A stretch of DNA of 64,000 nucleotides. Source: Chamaecrista fasciculata (taxonomy: Eukaryota > Streptophyta > Magnoliopsida > Fabales > Fabaceae). The notes below the pieces were generated by a model. That model did not search any database and had not been told where the DNA came from. It saw nothing but the letters and a program-made list of their open reading frames with translations. Both the position numbers and the translations under genes were made by a program. Below are positions 23,006-36,000 of this stretch, one piece after another (position 1 is the stretch's first letter; every line of letters starts with the position of its first letter). Location: NCBI GenBank assembly GCA_003254925.1, contig QANZ01003540.1:81674-145673 (forward strand), written 5' to 3'.

Positions 23006-23487
23006 GTGTGTACACAAGGAACACCCTTTTTTAAATTCTGAATGTCCTAAAATACAGAACCCAAATTCATTTACTTGACGGAAATTTTAAATCAATATTT
23101 TTCTTTAAGTTTACATTAATTGTTGGCAAAAGTACTAATTTTATCCTCAATTTTTACACTAACTATCAATTTCGTCCCTAATGTTTCACATTTTTGTCAA
23201 TTTATCCTTTAACTAACTTCTTTCAATAAAATTAACAACAAATTGCATCCTGTTTTTCAATCTGAGTTAGAATTTGAGTTTCTTTTTCTATTAATTTTAC
23301 ATTATATATCATTAGCCACGTAGAACCTATCGATAATATTTGGCTAAAATAAGATCAAAGGATAAAATTGACCAAAAAGTAAAACATTGAAGACGAAATT
23401 GACAACAAAAAAAGTTGGGGACGAAATTGACAGTTAATGTAAAGTTTGGGGACGAAAGGGTGTGTACACAAGGAACACCCTTTTTTT
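23006..23487. repeat. Inverted-repeat element bracketed by a 27-base direct repeat
   Basis: The phrase GTGTGTACACAAGGAACACC plus a T-run occurs at 23006-23032 and again at 23460-23487 in the same orientation. Between them, 'actatcaatttcgtccc' (about 23162) faces its complement 'gacgaaattgacagttaatg' (about 23423). This may be a decayed non-autonomous element with a long duplication, or a local rearrangement. Confidence 0.5.
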
Positions 23488-25980
23488 AATGTTCATAATA
23501 TTATATAAAATAATAAAATGTCTCGTACAAAAATTAATATTCTTTAAAGTACATTAAATATGAGGAGGAGATATAGAAGATTAATCTCCTCTTCTCCTTC
23601 CTTCTCTTTTCTTCCAACATCTTCTCTTTCATTCCTCCCCTAATTATCAAACATACTTGACCATATGCAGTTAATCAATAAATCTCAATGGTTACCATAA
23701 CATAGGCGTTTAGCATTTGTGAGATTAATCTTAATTTCATTTCTTAATTAATGTGATAATGTGGAGAACATGCTAAAGCTATTGCTAAATTGTCCATACA
23801 TTTTCAACTTGCTGTGTGAACATGTTATGTAGAAAGGGCATCATGTGCATCAACAAAAAGCATATATACAACCATACCAAGCATTCATATATATATATAT
23901 ATGAACACTCATGCTCTCATGTGACACTAATTTGGTTAAGTGCCAATGTTTCAACATTGATTATGATCATGCCCATTGTTAGAGTATCATTTGCGTGACT
24001 AATTGAGATTTGGATGGAACATCAATAATTAAGGCTATTTAAAATTTTAAATCGAAGATTCGCCTGATTAATGAATCAATATTGATATTTGATAAACTCA
24101 AGATGGAAGATTTACTAAGTTGAGGATTTTTTATTACTACTTACAATGATGATTTGTGGAAGCAAGCTCCTGAAAGCATCTTCAATATCTGACCTTTTTC
24201 TATTATTATTTTCATATGTGACAGTTTGAAATATCTTACATTACCTCTCATTTTAATCTAAAATAAAAAGTTTTTGGTATTCATATCTAATTTGACTTTT
24301 GACTTTTTTTCAACCTTTTCTATAAAATTTAAATAGATTATTTTAAAAATTAACATGTGACAATATCTCATAAATCATATGAAAGTATCAGACAATATCA
24401 TATTGTATCTAATTATCAAATGCAAAATAATAAGTAAAGGACTTTGGAGTTTCTAGGCTCCATTTGAAGATTGAAATGTATTCTATCTGGTTTTGAATAT
24501 TTGGCTTGTTGAAGGGTAAACTTTCTTCTAATATATCTGATATTTTAAAAAAGTAAGAGAATATTAATTATTATTTTTACAATTTTATCCCTATTAAATA
24601 GTTAGTGGAGATTGAATTAGTGAGACTAACTATAAGTAATTTAATAAAGGAAATTTAATTTTCTTATCTCATATTTCTCTTCATTTTAGATGAATTAATG
24701 ATTTCCTTAATCTATGTGTATTAACCTTAAAAATCATACATTCAGAACCGGAGGAAGTAATATATAAATTTAAGAAATGAAAAATATATGTGAAAGTTAC
24801 TTAGATGCTTTGCTAATGTCTCTAGTCTATAGCAAATAGAGGATCTTATTTATTATGGATAAGACTATAATCCATAAGTATAACTGATTTGGTCGCAGAT
24901 GAAAATCTTGAGGAGAGAGAAGAAAAAAAATAGACTTGTGAGAATTTTCACCATATAGGAGCTCACTCCTCATGTACATATTGTATGAGCTTGAGTATAT
25001 GAAATAATACAGGAGTACTCTTATTTATAGAAGAAAGAGAGAGCTTAGAGTATCAAACTATCCGATATGAGACATAATAAATTGTCATGTGCCATGACTT
25101 TGCACTACGACACCTGCCGCTTGCCTATGGCCTAATGTGTCATCACAGTATTAGTAAATATATGTTATCCATGAGATCAAAATTAAACATTTTAAATTCC
25201 AGATTTTTTAAATCTCATAACTTTAAGTCAACCCAATATATAATACATACTTAGTGTTTTGGAAGTCATCATGATCATTTGCTTTAAATTGATTTACCCT
25301 TCTTTTTCTTTCTTGAATGTCACATCTTTAGTGATAGAATACTCAAGAAGTGATTTTTCCCTCTAATTGTGTAAAGTGCATCAGTCTTATAAGTAGAATA
25401 AGGATCAATTTAATTAGGTTTTATATAATTTTAATTTGGTATATAATTGAAATCTATTCAACTATTAAAATATTATTTAAATTTAAATATAATCATAATT
25501 ATTTTTAATTATCTAATATTAAAGATAAATACCAATAATATTATTTATTTATTCATTAGGCTATATTCTAACACGCTTGTCAAACCTGCGCCACAACGCA
25601 GTATCATGACACACTCCTTGCACTGTAAGTGACCCTCAACACTTGCTCCGCGACATACCCACACTCGATGCACATGTTGCATCGCAACATACACTATAAG
25701 GCTAGGTGTGGAGCGCGTTTGGCTTTTAATGAAGATTGTTTTAGTGTTATTTTTCTTTTTCTTTTCTCCTAAATTGTTTTTTAATTGGTCAACTTATGAT
25801 GCGATCAATTTTTTAAAAAATTTATTTGGACTCTAAAATGGCAAAATCTAACAACAAAATATTACTATGCCATTTTTTCTTGATATGTATATAACTTTTT
25901 CAAAAATTAAATAATAAAAAAATTATCTCAATACGTCATGTTGGCCTATTATTAAAATATTCCTCAAATTGTCAAGGAAG
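23488..25980. other. AT-rich intergenic DNA
   Basis: No gene is supported. The frame at 23816-23998 is short and without a recognisable family. Nothing else with terminal repeats was recognised. Confidence 0.4.
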
Positions 25981-26216
25981 GTTGACCCAATTGCTAAGGA
26001 ATCAACTCATAATTCATAAGGTCCTGAGTTCGAATCTCACTGTCGATGTGAGTGCCTTGTTGATAAGTGATCTATAAGTATCTCTATAAGCGCTCATAGA
26101 GCTTGGAGGCATGTCGTGACCTTAGTGAGCCCTTGAGACCCAACTCACCTAAACTTTTCTTGAGAGCACTTGGCTAGTGGTTTTTGTTAGCTAGGCTAAG
26201 GCTACGATTAAATTGT
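25981..26216 (+). mobile_element. tRNA-derived SINE, copy 1
   Basis: The front reads GTTGACCCAATTGCTAAGGA, resembling a pol III A box. About 40 bases on is GAGTTCGAATCTC, a good B box. A 3' body shared with the copies at 26838 and 30541 follows (GTGAGTGCCTTGTTGATAAG, 'ataagcgctcatagagctt'). SINEs are copied by LINE enzymes. A possible short target duplication (AAATTGT on each side) is weak. Confidence 0.75.
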
Positions 26217-26825
26217 AGTTTATCAATACCATATATATAGTATATAATTTAACAGATATTCTTTTAAAAAAACAAGTTTAATTAACTTATTAAAATTAAA
26301 GTTAAAACTTAAAACTGAAATAGTTACAAATTGAAATTCTTGAATTAAGTTGAAACTTTTAGTTAAATTATGATATGGTTAAGTGCATGTGTATAATGGT
26401 ATATATAATATTTTTTAATTTTTTAATAAGGGTGAACTCAATGCTATATCTTAGGATTTAATGCCTAGATCTTTTGCCCTTTCTAAGTTAAGTGATATAT
26501 ATTTAAGGGGTCTACCTAACGAGATTAGCGATTTCTGTGAAAAAATTTACAGCAAAATGTTATGATAAAGGCATGTGAATTCTGAGTTGTGTACACAACA
26601 GAGCAATATATAATTACATTTTCGTACAAATTTCTCTATCAGGAATTCAGGATCGTATCAACATTATGAGATTTAAATGCGGTTGCTATTTTTACTTGGG
26701 AATCAACTGTAACTATTATTGCTAGCTAATTTGTGTACTGTGTATATATATATATATACATTAAGATAACATTATTTGTGTACTGTATATATATATATAT
26801 ATATATATTCTCACTCCACTATATA
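26216..26825. other. AT-rich spacer with TA microsatellites
   Basis: TA runs lie near 26740 and 26785. No gene. Confidence 0.4.
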
Positions 26826-26837
26826 TGGATCATTGTT

Positions 26838-27031
26838 TTTTTTAATAGAAAAAAAAGTTCATGTGAGTTAAACTCTGAGGGCTCATGAAGGCAGGACATG
26901 TTTTTAAACTCTATAAGCGCTTACAGATCGCTTACCAACAAGACCCTCACATTAGCAATGAGAATCGAACTTACAACTTTGTGAGTTATGAGTCGACTCC
27001 TTATCAATTGGGCTAACATTTGTTAGCACTA
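26838..27031 (-). mobile_element. tRNA-derived SINE, copy 2
   Basis: Read on the minus strand it begins near 27031 with TAGCCCAATTGATAAGGAGT (A-box region), has AAGTTCGATTCTC (B box) and the same body as copy 1, and ends in a T/A-rich tail on the left. Matching words TGGATCATTGTT (26826-26837) and TGAATCATTGTT (27032-27043) flank it as a target duplication with one change. Confidence 0.78.
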
Positions 27032-27193
27032 TGAATCATTGTTAAAGATGACAATTTAAATGAGTATTTAGGGTATTTGTCTAAATTTTAAAAAATATCA
27101 TTTAATATTCTTTGAATATTAAATATTTAATAAGATATATATAAGTAGTAAAAAACAAACAAATTATCAGATATTTTTGTAAGAACTGATATT

Positions 27194-27195
<2 letters not shown>

Positions 27196-27229
<34 letters not shown>

Positions 27230-27235
27230 NNNNNN

Positions 27236-27268
<33 letters not shown>

Positions 27269-27990
27269 AAAAAGCAAATGCATCCAAGGCCTTTCGCAAG
27301 CAACGATAGAAGCAATACAAGAAGGCAGAAAATCCATCCAGATATTAAACTCTGGGGAGGAAACTACAAACTTAGCTAAGTTATGAGCAGCAGAGTTACA
27401 TATTCTACTAACCCAAGAGAAAGAAACAAAATGAAAGCCATTACAGAGCCATAAAATGTTTTTAATGACAATATGAAAAGGAGAATAGTCAAGTGGAAGA
27501 TCATTGAGATAAGAAGCCACCTTGCTACAATCAGTCTCCACAAAAACCCTGTAACAGCCAAATTGAAGAGCTTGCATCACTCTAAACTCCACAGCCAAAG
27601 CTTCTAACATATCCGTGGAACCAACAACATGAACAGATTTGGAGGCCGCACCTAACACTTCACCTTTGTGGTCCCTAATAACACAACTCAACCCACAGAT
27701 TGACTCAGAAACAGCAACATCAACATTAATCTTAAAACAACCAAAGGGGGGAGGAGCCCATTGACTAGATACAGGGCTATTAGACGAATTGCCACTAGGA
27801 TTGGGTAAACTAGAGATCTCAGATAAAAGGCCTCTAGTTTTATCCCACAACTGAGCACCATCCGCCACTGGAGCATCCGGCTTTGATAACTTCAAATTTC
27901 TCCTCTCCCACACCTTATAGATTGCCACAACAAATTTGTAAATATCACTCTGATCCCACTAAGTCACAGCACATGAGAACCACGAGAACC
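27196..27990 (-). mobile_element. 5'-truncated LINE: RNase H-like end plus poly-A tail
   Basis: The minus-strand frame (about 27260-27928) encodes an RVT_3 RNase H-like domain: FKINVDVAV (first Asp), LEALAVEFRVMQ (Glu), VFVETDCSKV (Asp), and SRICNSAAHNLAK, where the usual last Asp of the N-x-x-AD motif is His. This domain closes ORF2 of plant L1-type LINEs. The frame runs into a long poly-A tail (poly-T on the plus strand, 27195-27265), which contains six Ns (27230-27235). Everything upstream of the RNase H region is missing, as in typical 5' truncation. I found no target duplication. Confidence 0.85.
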
Positions 27991-30540
27991 ACTAAAATTA
28001 ACTACCTTATATATATTTTATAATGATCGGATAGTTAAAATATCTGTATCTAATATTCTATAATATAAGTATTTTATCATATTTAATTTTATATTTTTAT
28101 TTTTTTAATTACTTTATTTTATTTGACAAATATTAAGTATCAATATCAAATATATATAATTTTTGAATTAAGATATCCTATTTTTTTTTTTTTTNATAAT
28201 GATACCCATTTGGTATTTTGTTTTATTGTAAATGTGATGCAGAAGACTTGAAAAAATAAGAAAGAAATAGAGAGACAAGATATATAGAGAATGAATTCGT
28301 TTTAATATCATATTTATTCTGCCTTAAAAATTGAGGTTGGTATCATCTGGTATAAAAGAAGAAAAAGGATCAGATATATAGGGAAGAGGACCCATTTCTA
28401 ATTTGCGCAAGATAAGATATTATATATATAATATTTTACATGACTTCGATTTTTCTTTTACATATTTTAATATATTTTCAGAATATATTATAAAAACATT
28501 GATATCAGTAAAATTAATTATATATATTTAAAAAAAAATTTCAATTTTGAAATTTAAACCTATTTATATTTTGTATTCCTATATCTATACTATATATTTA
28601 AAATAAAAATATTAATACAAGTATATATACATATACATATTTATTCTTTTGAGATCCTAATTGTTAAAATAAAGCAATGTTGGATATTATTTTTGGTAGC
28701 TGCCATCAACTTAAACCGTTGACTAATCCTTCTTGAGAATCTCACCATTCAATGAGCTTTGCCTAATTTCATCCTAATATACCACATCCATTCAAAAAGT
28801 TGATGGAATCAAGTGCTTTTCAAGCTACCAAAAAAATAAAATAAATTAGAGGTGGAAACAAAATATAGTTTTTGTTAGAAAATAAATTATTAATTAAACA
28901 AACAAATAAATAGCTCATGAAAAGTATACCTATACTTATTCTTCACTTTTTATTTTCACATAGAATAGTTTTTAAAGTCTATCATTCAATGTATGCAGAT
29001 ATAAATTAGTAGTTTAAAATTGAGTAACATAATATATATATACACACACATATTCATGTGATAATATTATATAATTTTCTAAACAAATAGTTAAATTTAT
29101 TATAAATGCATTTTTTTATCTTGTCATAAAAAAATGTATAAATAAAAAGACACGAAACAGAACAAAAATATTTAAAATAAGCTTTTTATTAATATGAACA
29201 TCACACCACTTTTATTGTTCTTCATAGTTCATACTACGACCCAAATTAAATAATAAGATTTTATATTTAATGTTCATTCCTAACCCCTCAAAAAAATTAT
29301 TTTATACAACATGCATTTTTAATTCTGTTAATAAACATAGTGTTGGTGGAGAGTCATCATCATGTGGAAGTAAGAGTTTTGATATGAGCAGCTTCTTAGC
29401 TTTTGACAACCTAAGCATGTGCATGCTGTGAGGTGTTCTGTAAATAAATATATCACTATTATATATATTTCACCAATATATATATATATATAGCACTATT
29501 ATAGGGATGTGTTCACAATGGAATATGATGTATTCTTTGGTCATTTAATAAGAAATAACCCTTTTTTTGTATTGAGAGAAAATATTAACATGTGTAAAAT
29601 GTAAATTTAATTCTAGACAATTTCTATATTTGCAAGTTAATTACTAACAAAGATTTTAATGAGAGAGGTGCTTTATTTTTCACAATATTGGAAGTCAAAG
29701 AATTTGGTGAATTGGTTTGACAAGTTTTGAAATTAAAGAAAAGAAAATTGCACATCCTTTTTAATTAAAAGATTTTTTGTTGTATTAATTGTTTTTCAGA
29801 TTAAGAAAAACAGGTGACATTAAATAATGTCATAAAGTAAACTACTTTTATTGAACCCGAAAGAATGAATTAACTAATCATTTTGGGTAATCTTTCTCTC
29901 CATCTCTACTCATCACTATATCCTATCATTGAGATCGAATTAAATAATATTGTTTTTTTAATTAATCGAAAAGGTTTGCATGATCTATACATATGCGTCA
30001 CAATATAAGATCGCTCTTCCTTTCAAAAAAATAAAAAATGTAAAGTGATATTTAAAAACCTTATTTTAGCATAATGATTAAAATTCACTTAAGAATTTGT
30101 GCTTTATCAGTTATCACTATTTTAGCATTGACCAACAGTTACAACTACAAGACATATAATTAAGAATAACAAAATTTTAGTTCTCAATAAATAAAGTAAT
30201 TTTCAATTTAATTTAGTTCCATCATTAATATTTTAGCAGTGACATTATGTCATTCTTGAGAGATTAATTTGACAATAATAATTTTTAATAAGGACTAAAT
30301 TAAAATTTAAAAGACACCCAATTTGTCAAAGACTAAAATATATTTTTCATTAATTAATCATGCTTATTTAAACCTCACAATTCTTGGATTCCATCATAAT
30401 TTATAAACTTGACTGATTCTTACATTCTTAAAATAGATTGTATTTTTTTTTTAAAAAAATATACTATATTTCGTAATTGATAATTAGAGACTACTTTTAA
30501 AACATAAAGATGTGAAACACCAAAATGAATTTTTTTTTTA
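27991..30540. other. AT-rich intergenic DNA
   Basis: No gene is supported. An N at 28195 sits at the end of a poly-T run. Several TA microsatellites occur (near 28420, 29030, 29480). Confidence 0.4.
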
Positions 30541-30702
30541 GGTAAAGTTTAACTAAGTTGAGTTTCGGAAGCTTACCAAGATTAGAATATGCTTTCAGGC
30601 TTTATGAGAATTTATAAGGTCTTCACAATGACAGGCAACGAAAATCAAACTCACGATCTTGTAGATTATGAGTCAACTCCTTACCAATTGGGCCAACACC
30701 CA
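30541..30702 (-). mobile_element. tRNA-derived SINE, copy 3
   Basis: On the minus strand it begins GTTGGCCCAATTGGTAAGGA (A-box-like), followed by a diverged B box (GAGTTTGATTTTC) and a body related to copies 1 and 2. A T-run on the left is its tail. The flanks CCAAAATGAA (left of the tail) and CCAAATGAAA (right) look like an imperfect target duplication. Confidence 0.7.
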
Positions 30703-32023
30703 AATGAAATTTTATACATAGGTAGGCAATGAGGGATTGGATCCTCTATAGTTCATTTTTTTACATTTCTTGTGGAGTTAGAGAGAGAAAGGAAAAAGAA
30801 GAAAGAAAAAATATAAAATTCATGAAATAAAAATATGTAAAATCGTATTTTTTCTTTCTCTTCCTTTCTCACTCATACTTCACAAGAAATATAAAGAAAT
30901 AAACTCTAAAAAAAAATCCATTTCCGGGCAACGATTCCCCACTTCCTTAACTATAGTTTATTTTTTTGGGAAAAAAATAAAAGGTTTTGAATTTGGTTAT
31001 CTTCAATTCATATTTAGTTAATTAGTAAAATGGTTGACACCTACAAAGTCGAAGATTGCTTTTTGCCAACTGTCCACTAGGAAAAAAGATTTCCCAATGG
31101 CCTGATTCCCACACTATTCTCATTCTCTCTCTCACTAGTTTAGTACACACATACTTTCTCTCTCTAGTTTTGTACTCTCTCTCTCTCTCTCTCACTAGTT
31201 TCTCTCTCTTTTTTTTTTTTGGCCAGTCTCACTAGTTTCTCTCTCCCTCTGAGAAAAAAATTGAATAGGGCTCAGTCGGCTGGCTGGCACTATAGCATTG
31301 ATCAGCACGCAAGAAATGAGGTTGTGTTCATTAAATTAATATAGTACTCCTCCGCGTTATTGAACCACTAAGAAAGCTCAGGTGTCAGTTTTGCCTTTGG
31401 CGTGCATTCGCATAACTCTGCAACGTGGTGAGTCTCTGCGTTCATTCATCAATGCCTTTGCCACAGAAACAAAACAAAACCAAAAAAAACCAAAAATTGA
31501 ACCATATGCTTCATTCATCCTTTCTCCCCATTTTAAACCATGGAATGCAAAATAGTAAAGAAAGCAAATGAATGAAAAAAGTGCCTAAAAAACATGTCCT
31601 TTCTTTCTATCACTTTGGCATTTAGTGTGTGCTTTTCCTTTCAGGCTTCCTCAAACTTTTTAGATTCAGCTCATTCTTCTCTTCTCTGCCTCTCTCACGC
31701 TTTCTTCTTGTGCTGCTTTTTCATAAACCCTCTGGTGGGTCACTTTTGGTGCTAGCTCTTTGATTCCACACACACACACACACACACAGGCTTGCATTGC
31801 ACACTAGCATTTGCAGTTTTGATACTCTCAAGTGTAAGATGTTCTTCCTTTTATCTCTCATTTCTCTTCTCAATGGCTTTGAAAGTTTCGTCTTCTGGGT
31901 TGTGATGGTTTTGGTTCCTTCATTCTCCAAAGTTGGTTGACACAAAGGCAATGCATTTTTTTTTTTTTAATATATTTCTTCACTCTCTCTTTTTATTCGC
32001 TTATTTCTTCATCAACTTGAAAA
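30703..32023. other. Upstream region of the NPY-type gene
   Basis: Contains CT-rich tracts (about 31120-31245), common in plant promoters, and a (CA)n run (about 31767-31790). No coding frame is supported. The transcription start cannot be fixed. Confidence 0.4.
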
Positions 32024-32407
32024 ATGGGTCTCTGGGGTATTGTCGGGAATGACGCGGAGAGTGGGCTTTGGGACTTGGTAAGGCATATTTCTTCATGTGG
32101 GGTTGAGAGATTCATCCCCATCAAGCATAAAGTCATGATCTTGGCTTCATTATTTTACTAGATTTCTGTGATATATTCTGGTAGATTCCTCAGATTTCAG
32201 CTCAAAATTTTTGTTTATAATAATAACTTTGCAAGTAGTCCATGATGTTTCATTATTTATTCCTTTAAAAATAACCCCATGTTCGTGATCTTCCCTCACC
32301 TATCCCATACCTTTGCAAAAGATGCTTCTTGTCTACCGTTTTGGTGGTTTATTCAACTGATACCGAGATGCTGTTTTCCGTTGCAGGTTTTCAAACTCCA
32401 ACGGTAA
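32024..32407 (+). promoter_or_regulatory. Possible uORF across a leader intron of the NPY-type gene
   Basis: An ATG at 32024 opens 18 codons (MGLWGIVGNDAESGLWDL) that run to a donor, TTG followed by GTAAGG (32078). An acceptor (CCGTTGCAG) ends at 32386. Joining 32077 to 32387 adds six codons (VFKLQR) and a stop at 32407. This gives a 24-residue uORF in the 5' leader, about 660 bases before the main ATG. Splicing and translation are inference. Confidence 0.4.
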
Positions 32408-33069
32408 AAGAAGGAAATTAAAAAGAAAAAAGAAGATAGTGAGAGAGATAAGGGATTCTTGCATTTTAGATTGGACATTTATCTCTTGCATTGTAAGCTT
32501 TAAAAATAGAGGGAAAACAGAGAAACAGAGGAATCAGATAGTGAAAGATAAAGAATATGGGGAAGTGAGGTGGAGTCAGATTTGTGCTTGTGGTTGTCTC
32601 TGTTTTGAGAATTTTTTAGTGTTGTTTCTCTGTTTGCTATGTCCCCTTTGCTGATTCTGTGAGCCCGGGTTCAGTGGGCTTTGCTGCCGACCAGGGAAAC
32701 AAAGCCCTAGTTTGGGTCTCTCCCATTCCAGAGAGCCTTTTACATTTAAAAGAAAACAAAAACAAAATCAAATTAGGCAACCCCATCTGATCATTTATCT
32801 CTTTCCCTCTCTCTCTCTGTGATTCAGCTTATGCCTTGTTTGCTGTCAAGATTCTGTCATGGTCACACACACCTTAGTATTGATCCTTAAAGCCAAGAAA
32901 CTTGGATTCATCTAGGTGGGGTGGGGTTGTCTCTTCCTTTCTTGGACTACTATGTCTGTTCATTAAGGATGTTTTGTAGGGGTGGCCATGGCTTGTTGGT
33001 TTAGCAATTGGTAATTGAGCTCTGAGGAATTGGTTCTTCAAACTTTCAAGCAGATCTTGTATTGTGAAG

Positions 33070-36000
33070 ATGAAGTTCATGAAACTTGGTTCCAAGCCAG
33101 ACACCTTTCAGACTGATGGGAACAATGTTAGGTGAGATTGAGATTACACAGGTTCTTCTATCTATGTGTTTTTGTTGATTTGTACCAGATTTGCCGATTT
33201 TTCACTTTCTTCCATGTCTTTTTGTTTGAAGTGTGCTTACGCATCTTTGTAGGTCTGCATTGTGTAAGAACATCAGATCTTCCTGCATGTTCTACTTTTG
33301 ATTATTCAGTATCAGTTTTAATTCTCTTCTAGGTTGTAGGCTTGGTATTGCCAGTGTTGTTGGCTGCTAAAGGAAAGAATCTAGCTCAATTTTTTATGCT
33401 TGTGTAGTCAAAGTTTAAAATGATTAGGACCTGTGAAAACTGATGGAGTCTCTTTTGTGTTTTGCCACAAATTAATGCCGAATGAGTTCTGGAAAGTGCT
33501 GTTTCTGAAGAATTTGAAAACTGGTATTGGAAAATGGGGTGAATGGCCAATTTGTGGTGAAACCAATGATAGTTCTGCTTGTTAGATATGAGTGTGGCCA
33601 AACACATTAGAAATTCCGAAGATGGGTTCCTTTAGGTTTGATGTTGAACCTAGCAGCCAGACCAAAGTATAGTTACCAAAGTTTTTTCCTCTAATAATTG
33701 GGTATTCTTTGTATAATCATACCATGTGAAACTGCATTAGACATTAAAAAGAAAGTATGTTTCAGATTCTGAAGTACTTGCTCTTTAACCTAGATGGAAA
33801 ACTTGTCTTCTACTTTCTTTATCGTGTAAATTTTTGTTTTCAAGTACACTATTGATATTGTTCATAAGAAAATGCATTTCATGTCATGTGCAGGTATGTA
33901 GCCAGTGAGTTGGCATCAGACATCATTGTCAATGTAGGGGATATAAAGTTTTATCTACATAAGGTATGCCTCGACCCCGTAATCGTTCTAGTCTTGAAAA
34001 TTTTGGTCTTAGTTTTCAGGAATATCGTGTGTTTTAGGCCCCACCAACCTAAAGAATGTCATTGCTGTATTGAAATTTGATGCAAAATATTGCTCTGGAA
34101 ATCTAAATTATTTGCTACTACTTCAAACCATATCTTCCATTGAGAATCCATTCTTTCATATTCTTTGGCTAAAACACAATCTGTATTCTCATTTGTGATT
34201 GTTAATGACAATTATATGACTAAGTTTATAAAAAATTTTAGATTCAGTTAGGCTTTTAAATAATTTGTTTGGCCCTACAACTATTTGAAACATCTTGTAG
34301 AGAGAATGGTGAAAGTCCAGATTGTTTTGTTTTCAAATAAACAGCTAAATTAATTTATTGCTGAATTATATGGTTTCACCTTCTGTTATTGATAATAAGT
34401 TTGAGATATCCTTTCTATGTAGTTTCCTCTTCTATCAAAGAGTTCTCGGTTACAGAAGTTGATCACCACATCTAATGAAGAAGAAAATAGAGATGAAGTT
34501 CACCTTTCTGACATTCCTGGTGGCACTTCTGCCTTTGAGATATGTGCCAAGTTTTGCTATGGCATGACTGTTACCCTCAATGCTTACAATGTGATAGCAG
34601 CTAGATGCGCAGCTGAGTACCTCGGAATGCATGAGACCGTTGAAAAAGGGAACCTCGTTTACAAGATTGATGTTTTCCTTAGTTCTAGCATTTTCCTGAG
34701 TTGGAAGGATTCAATCATTGTTCTTCAGACTTCCAAGTCAATTTCAGCCTTGGATGAGGACCTAAAGGTCATCAATCGATGCATCGAATCTATAGCAAAT
34801 AAGGCATGTATTGATGCATCTAAGGTTGACTGGTCCTATACCTATAACCGAAAAAAGCTCCCAGAGGAAAACGGGATCGATCCAAATCAGAATGGAGTTA
34901 GAGCTCGTTCGGTGCCAAAAGACTGGTGGGTTGAAGATTTATGTGAGCTTGAAGTTGATTTATACAAGTTGGTAATCACTAATATCAAAACTAAGGCAAC
35001 TCTGTCTAATGAAGTAATAGGAGAAGCTCTGAAAGCTTATGCTTACCGAAGATTGCCAAATTTCAGCAAGGGTATGGTCCAATGTGGTGATGTGTCAAAG
35101 CATCGTTTGGTAGTTGAAACAATTGTTCAGTTATTGCCTGCTGAAAAAGGCAGTGTGTCATGTAGATTCTTACTCAAGTTATTGAAAGAAGCCATTTTTG
35201 TAGAGTTGGAAGATATGGCTATAGATGAGCTGGTAAGGAGAATTGGGCAGCAATTGGAGGAAGCTTCTGTGAGTGATATTTTGATACGAGTGCCCGATGG
35301 GGAGACCAGTACTATATATGATGTTAGTATTGTACAGAAAATTGTGAAAGAGTATTTCATGCTGGATCACAATCAAACTGAGATTGAATCTGTTGGAGGT
35401 GGTGGTGAACTTGGGGAGACAGGAAAACCAGCCGGGATTTTATCAGATGCTTCCAAGCTGATGGTCGTGAAACTCATTGATGGATACCTTGCTGAAATTG
35501 CAAAGGATCCCAATCTACCTTTGTCAAAGTTTGTTGAGCTTGCTGAGTTGGTCTCCGGCATCTCTCGTCCAGGTCATGATGGGCTATACCGGGCCATTGA
35601 CATGTATCTTAAGGTAATGGTTCTTAAAACAGAATAATTCTTTGATTTCAATTGAATATTGCATCATGAATTTGGTAGAGTTTGATTGTATGCTGCTGCA
35701 TTCAGTTTGTGATTTAATTCTGTGCCACATTTTTATTACATTAGCTGCTCTTTTCTGTGTTTGCTAAATGATGATTATACCTCTTGTGGGCTTGGGCTAG
35801 TATCCATTTTTTCCCTTTAGGTATTGCACCCATGCTTGAACCTAGTCTCACCTTCATTATTAACCCTTGTCACAACAATATTTTACCAATAAACAATATT
35901 TTTCACCTAGACAAATTCCAAAAGAATGAAGTTAATAAAATTTACAGTCAATTCAGTAGCACTTTATAGCTCAGGCCCTTCTGTCTAAGTTACATTTTTA

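Noticed and set aside
25981-26060. Functional tRNA gene (A and B boxes)
   Set aside because: No cloverleaf can be made with a proper acceptor stem; boxes fit a SINE head.
27127-27315. Poly-Lys frames across the poly-T tract
   Set aside because: Translation of the LINE poly-A tail and the N gap.
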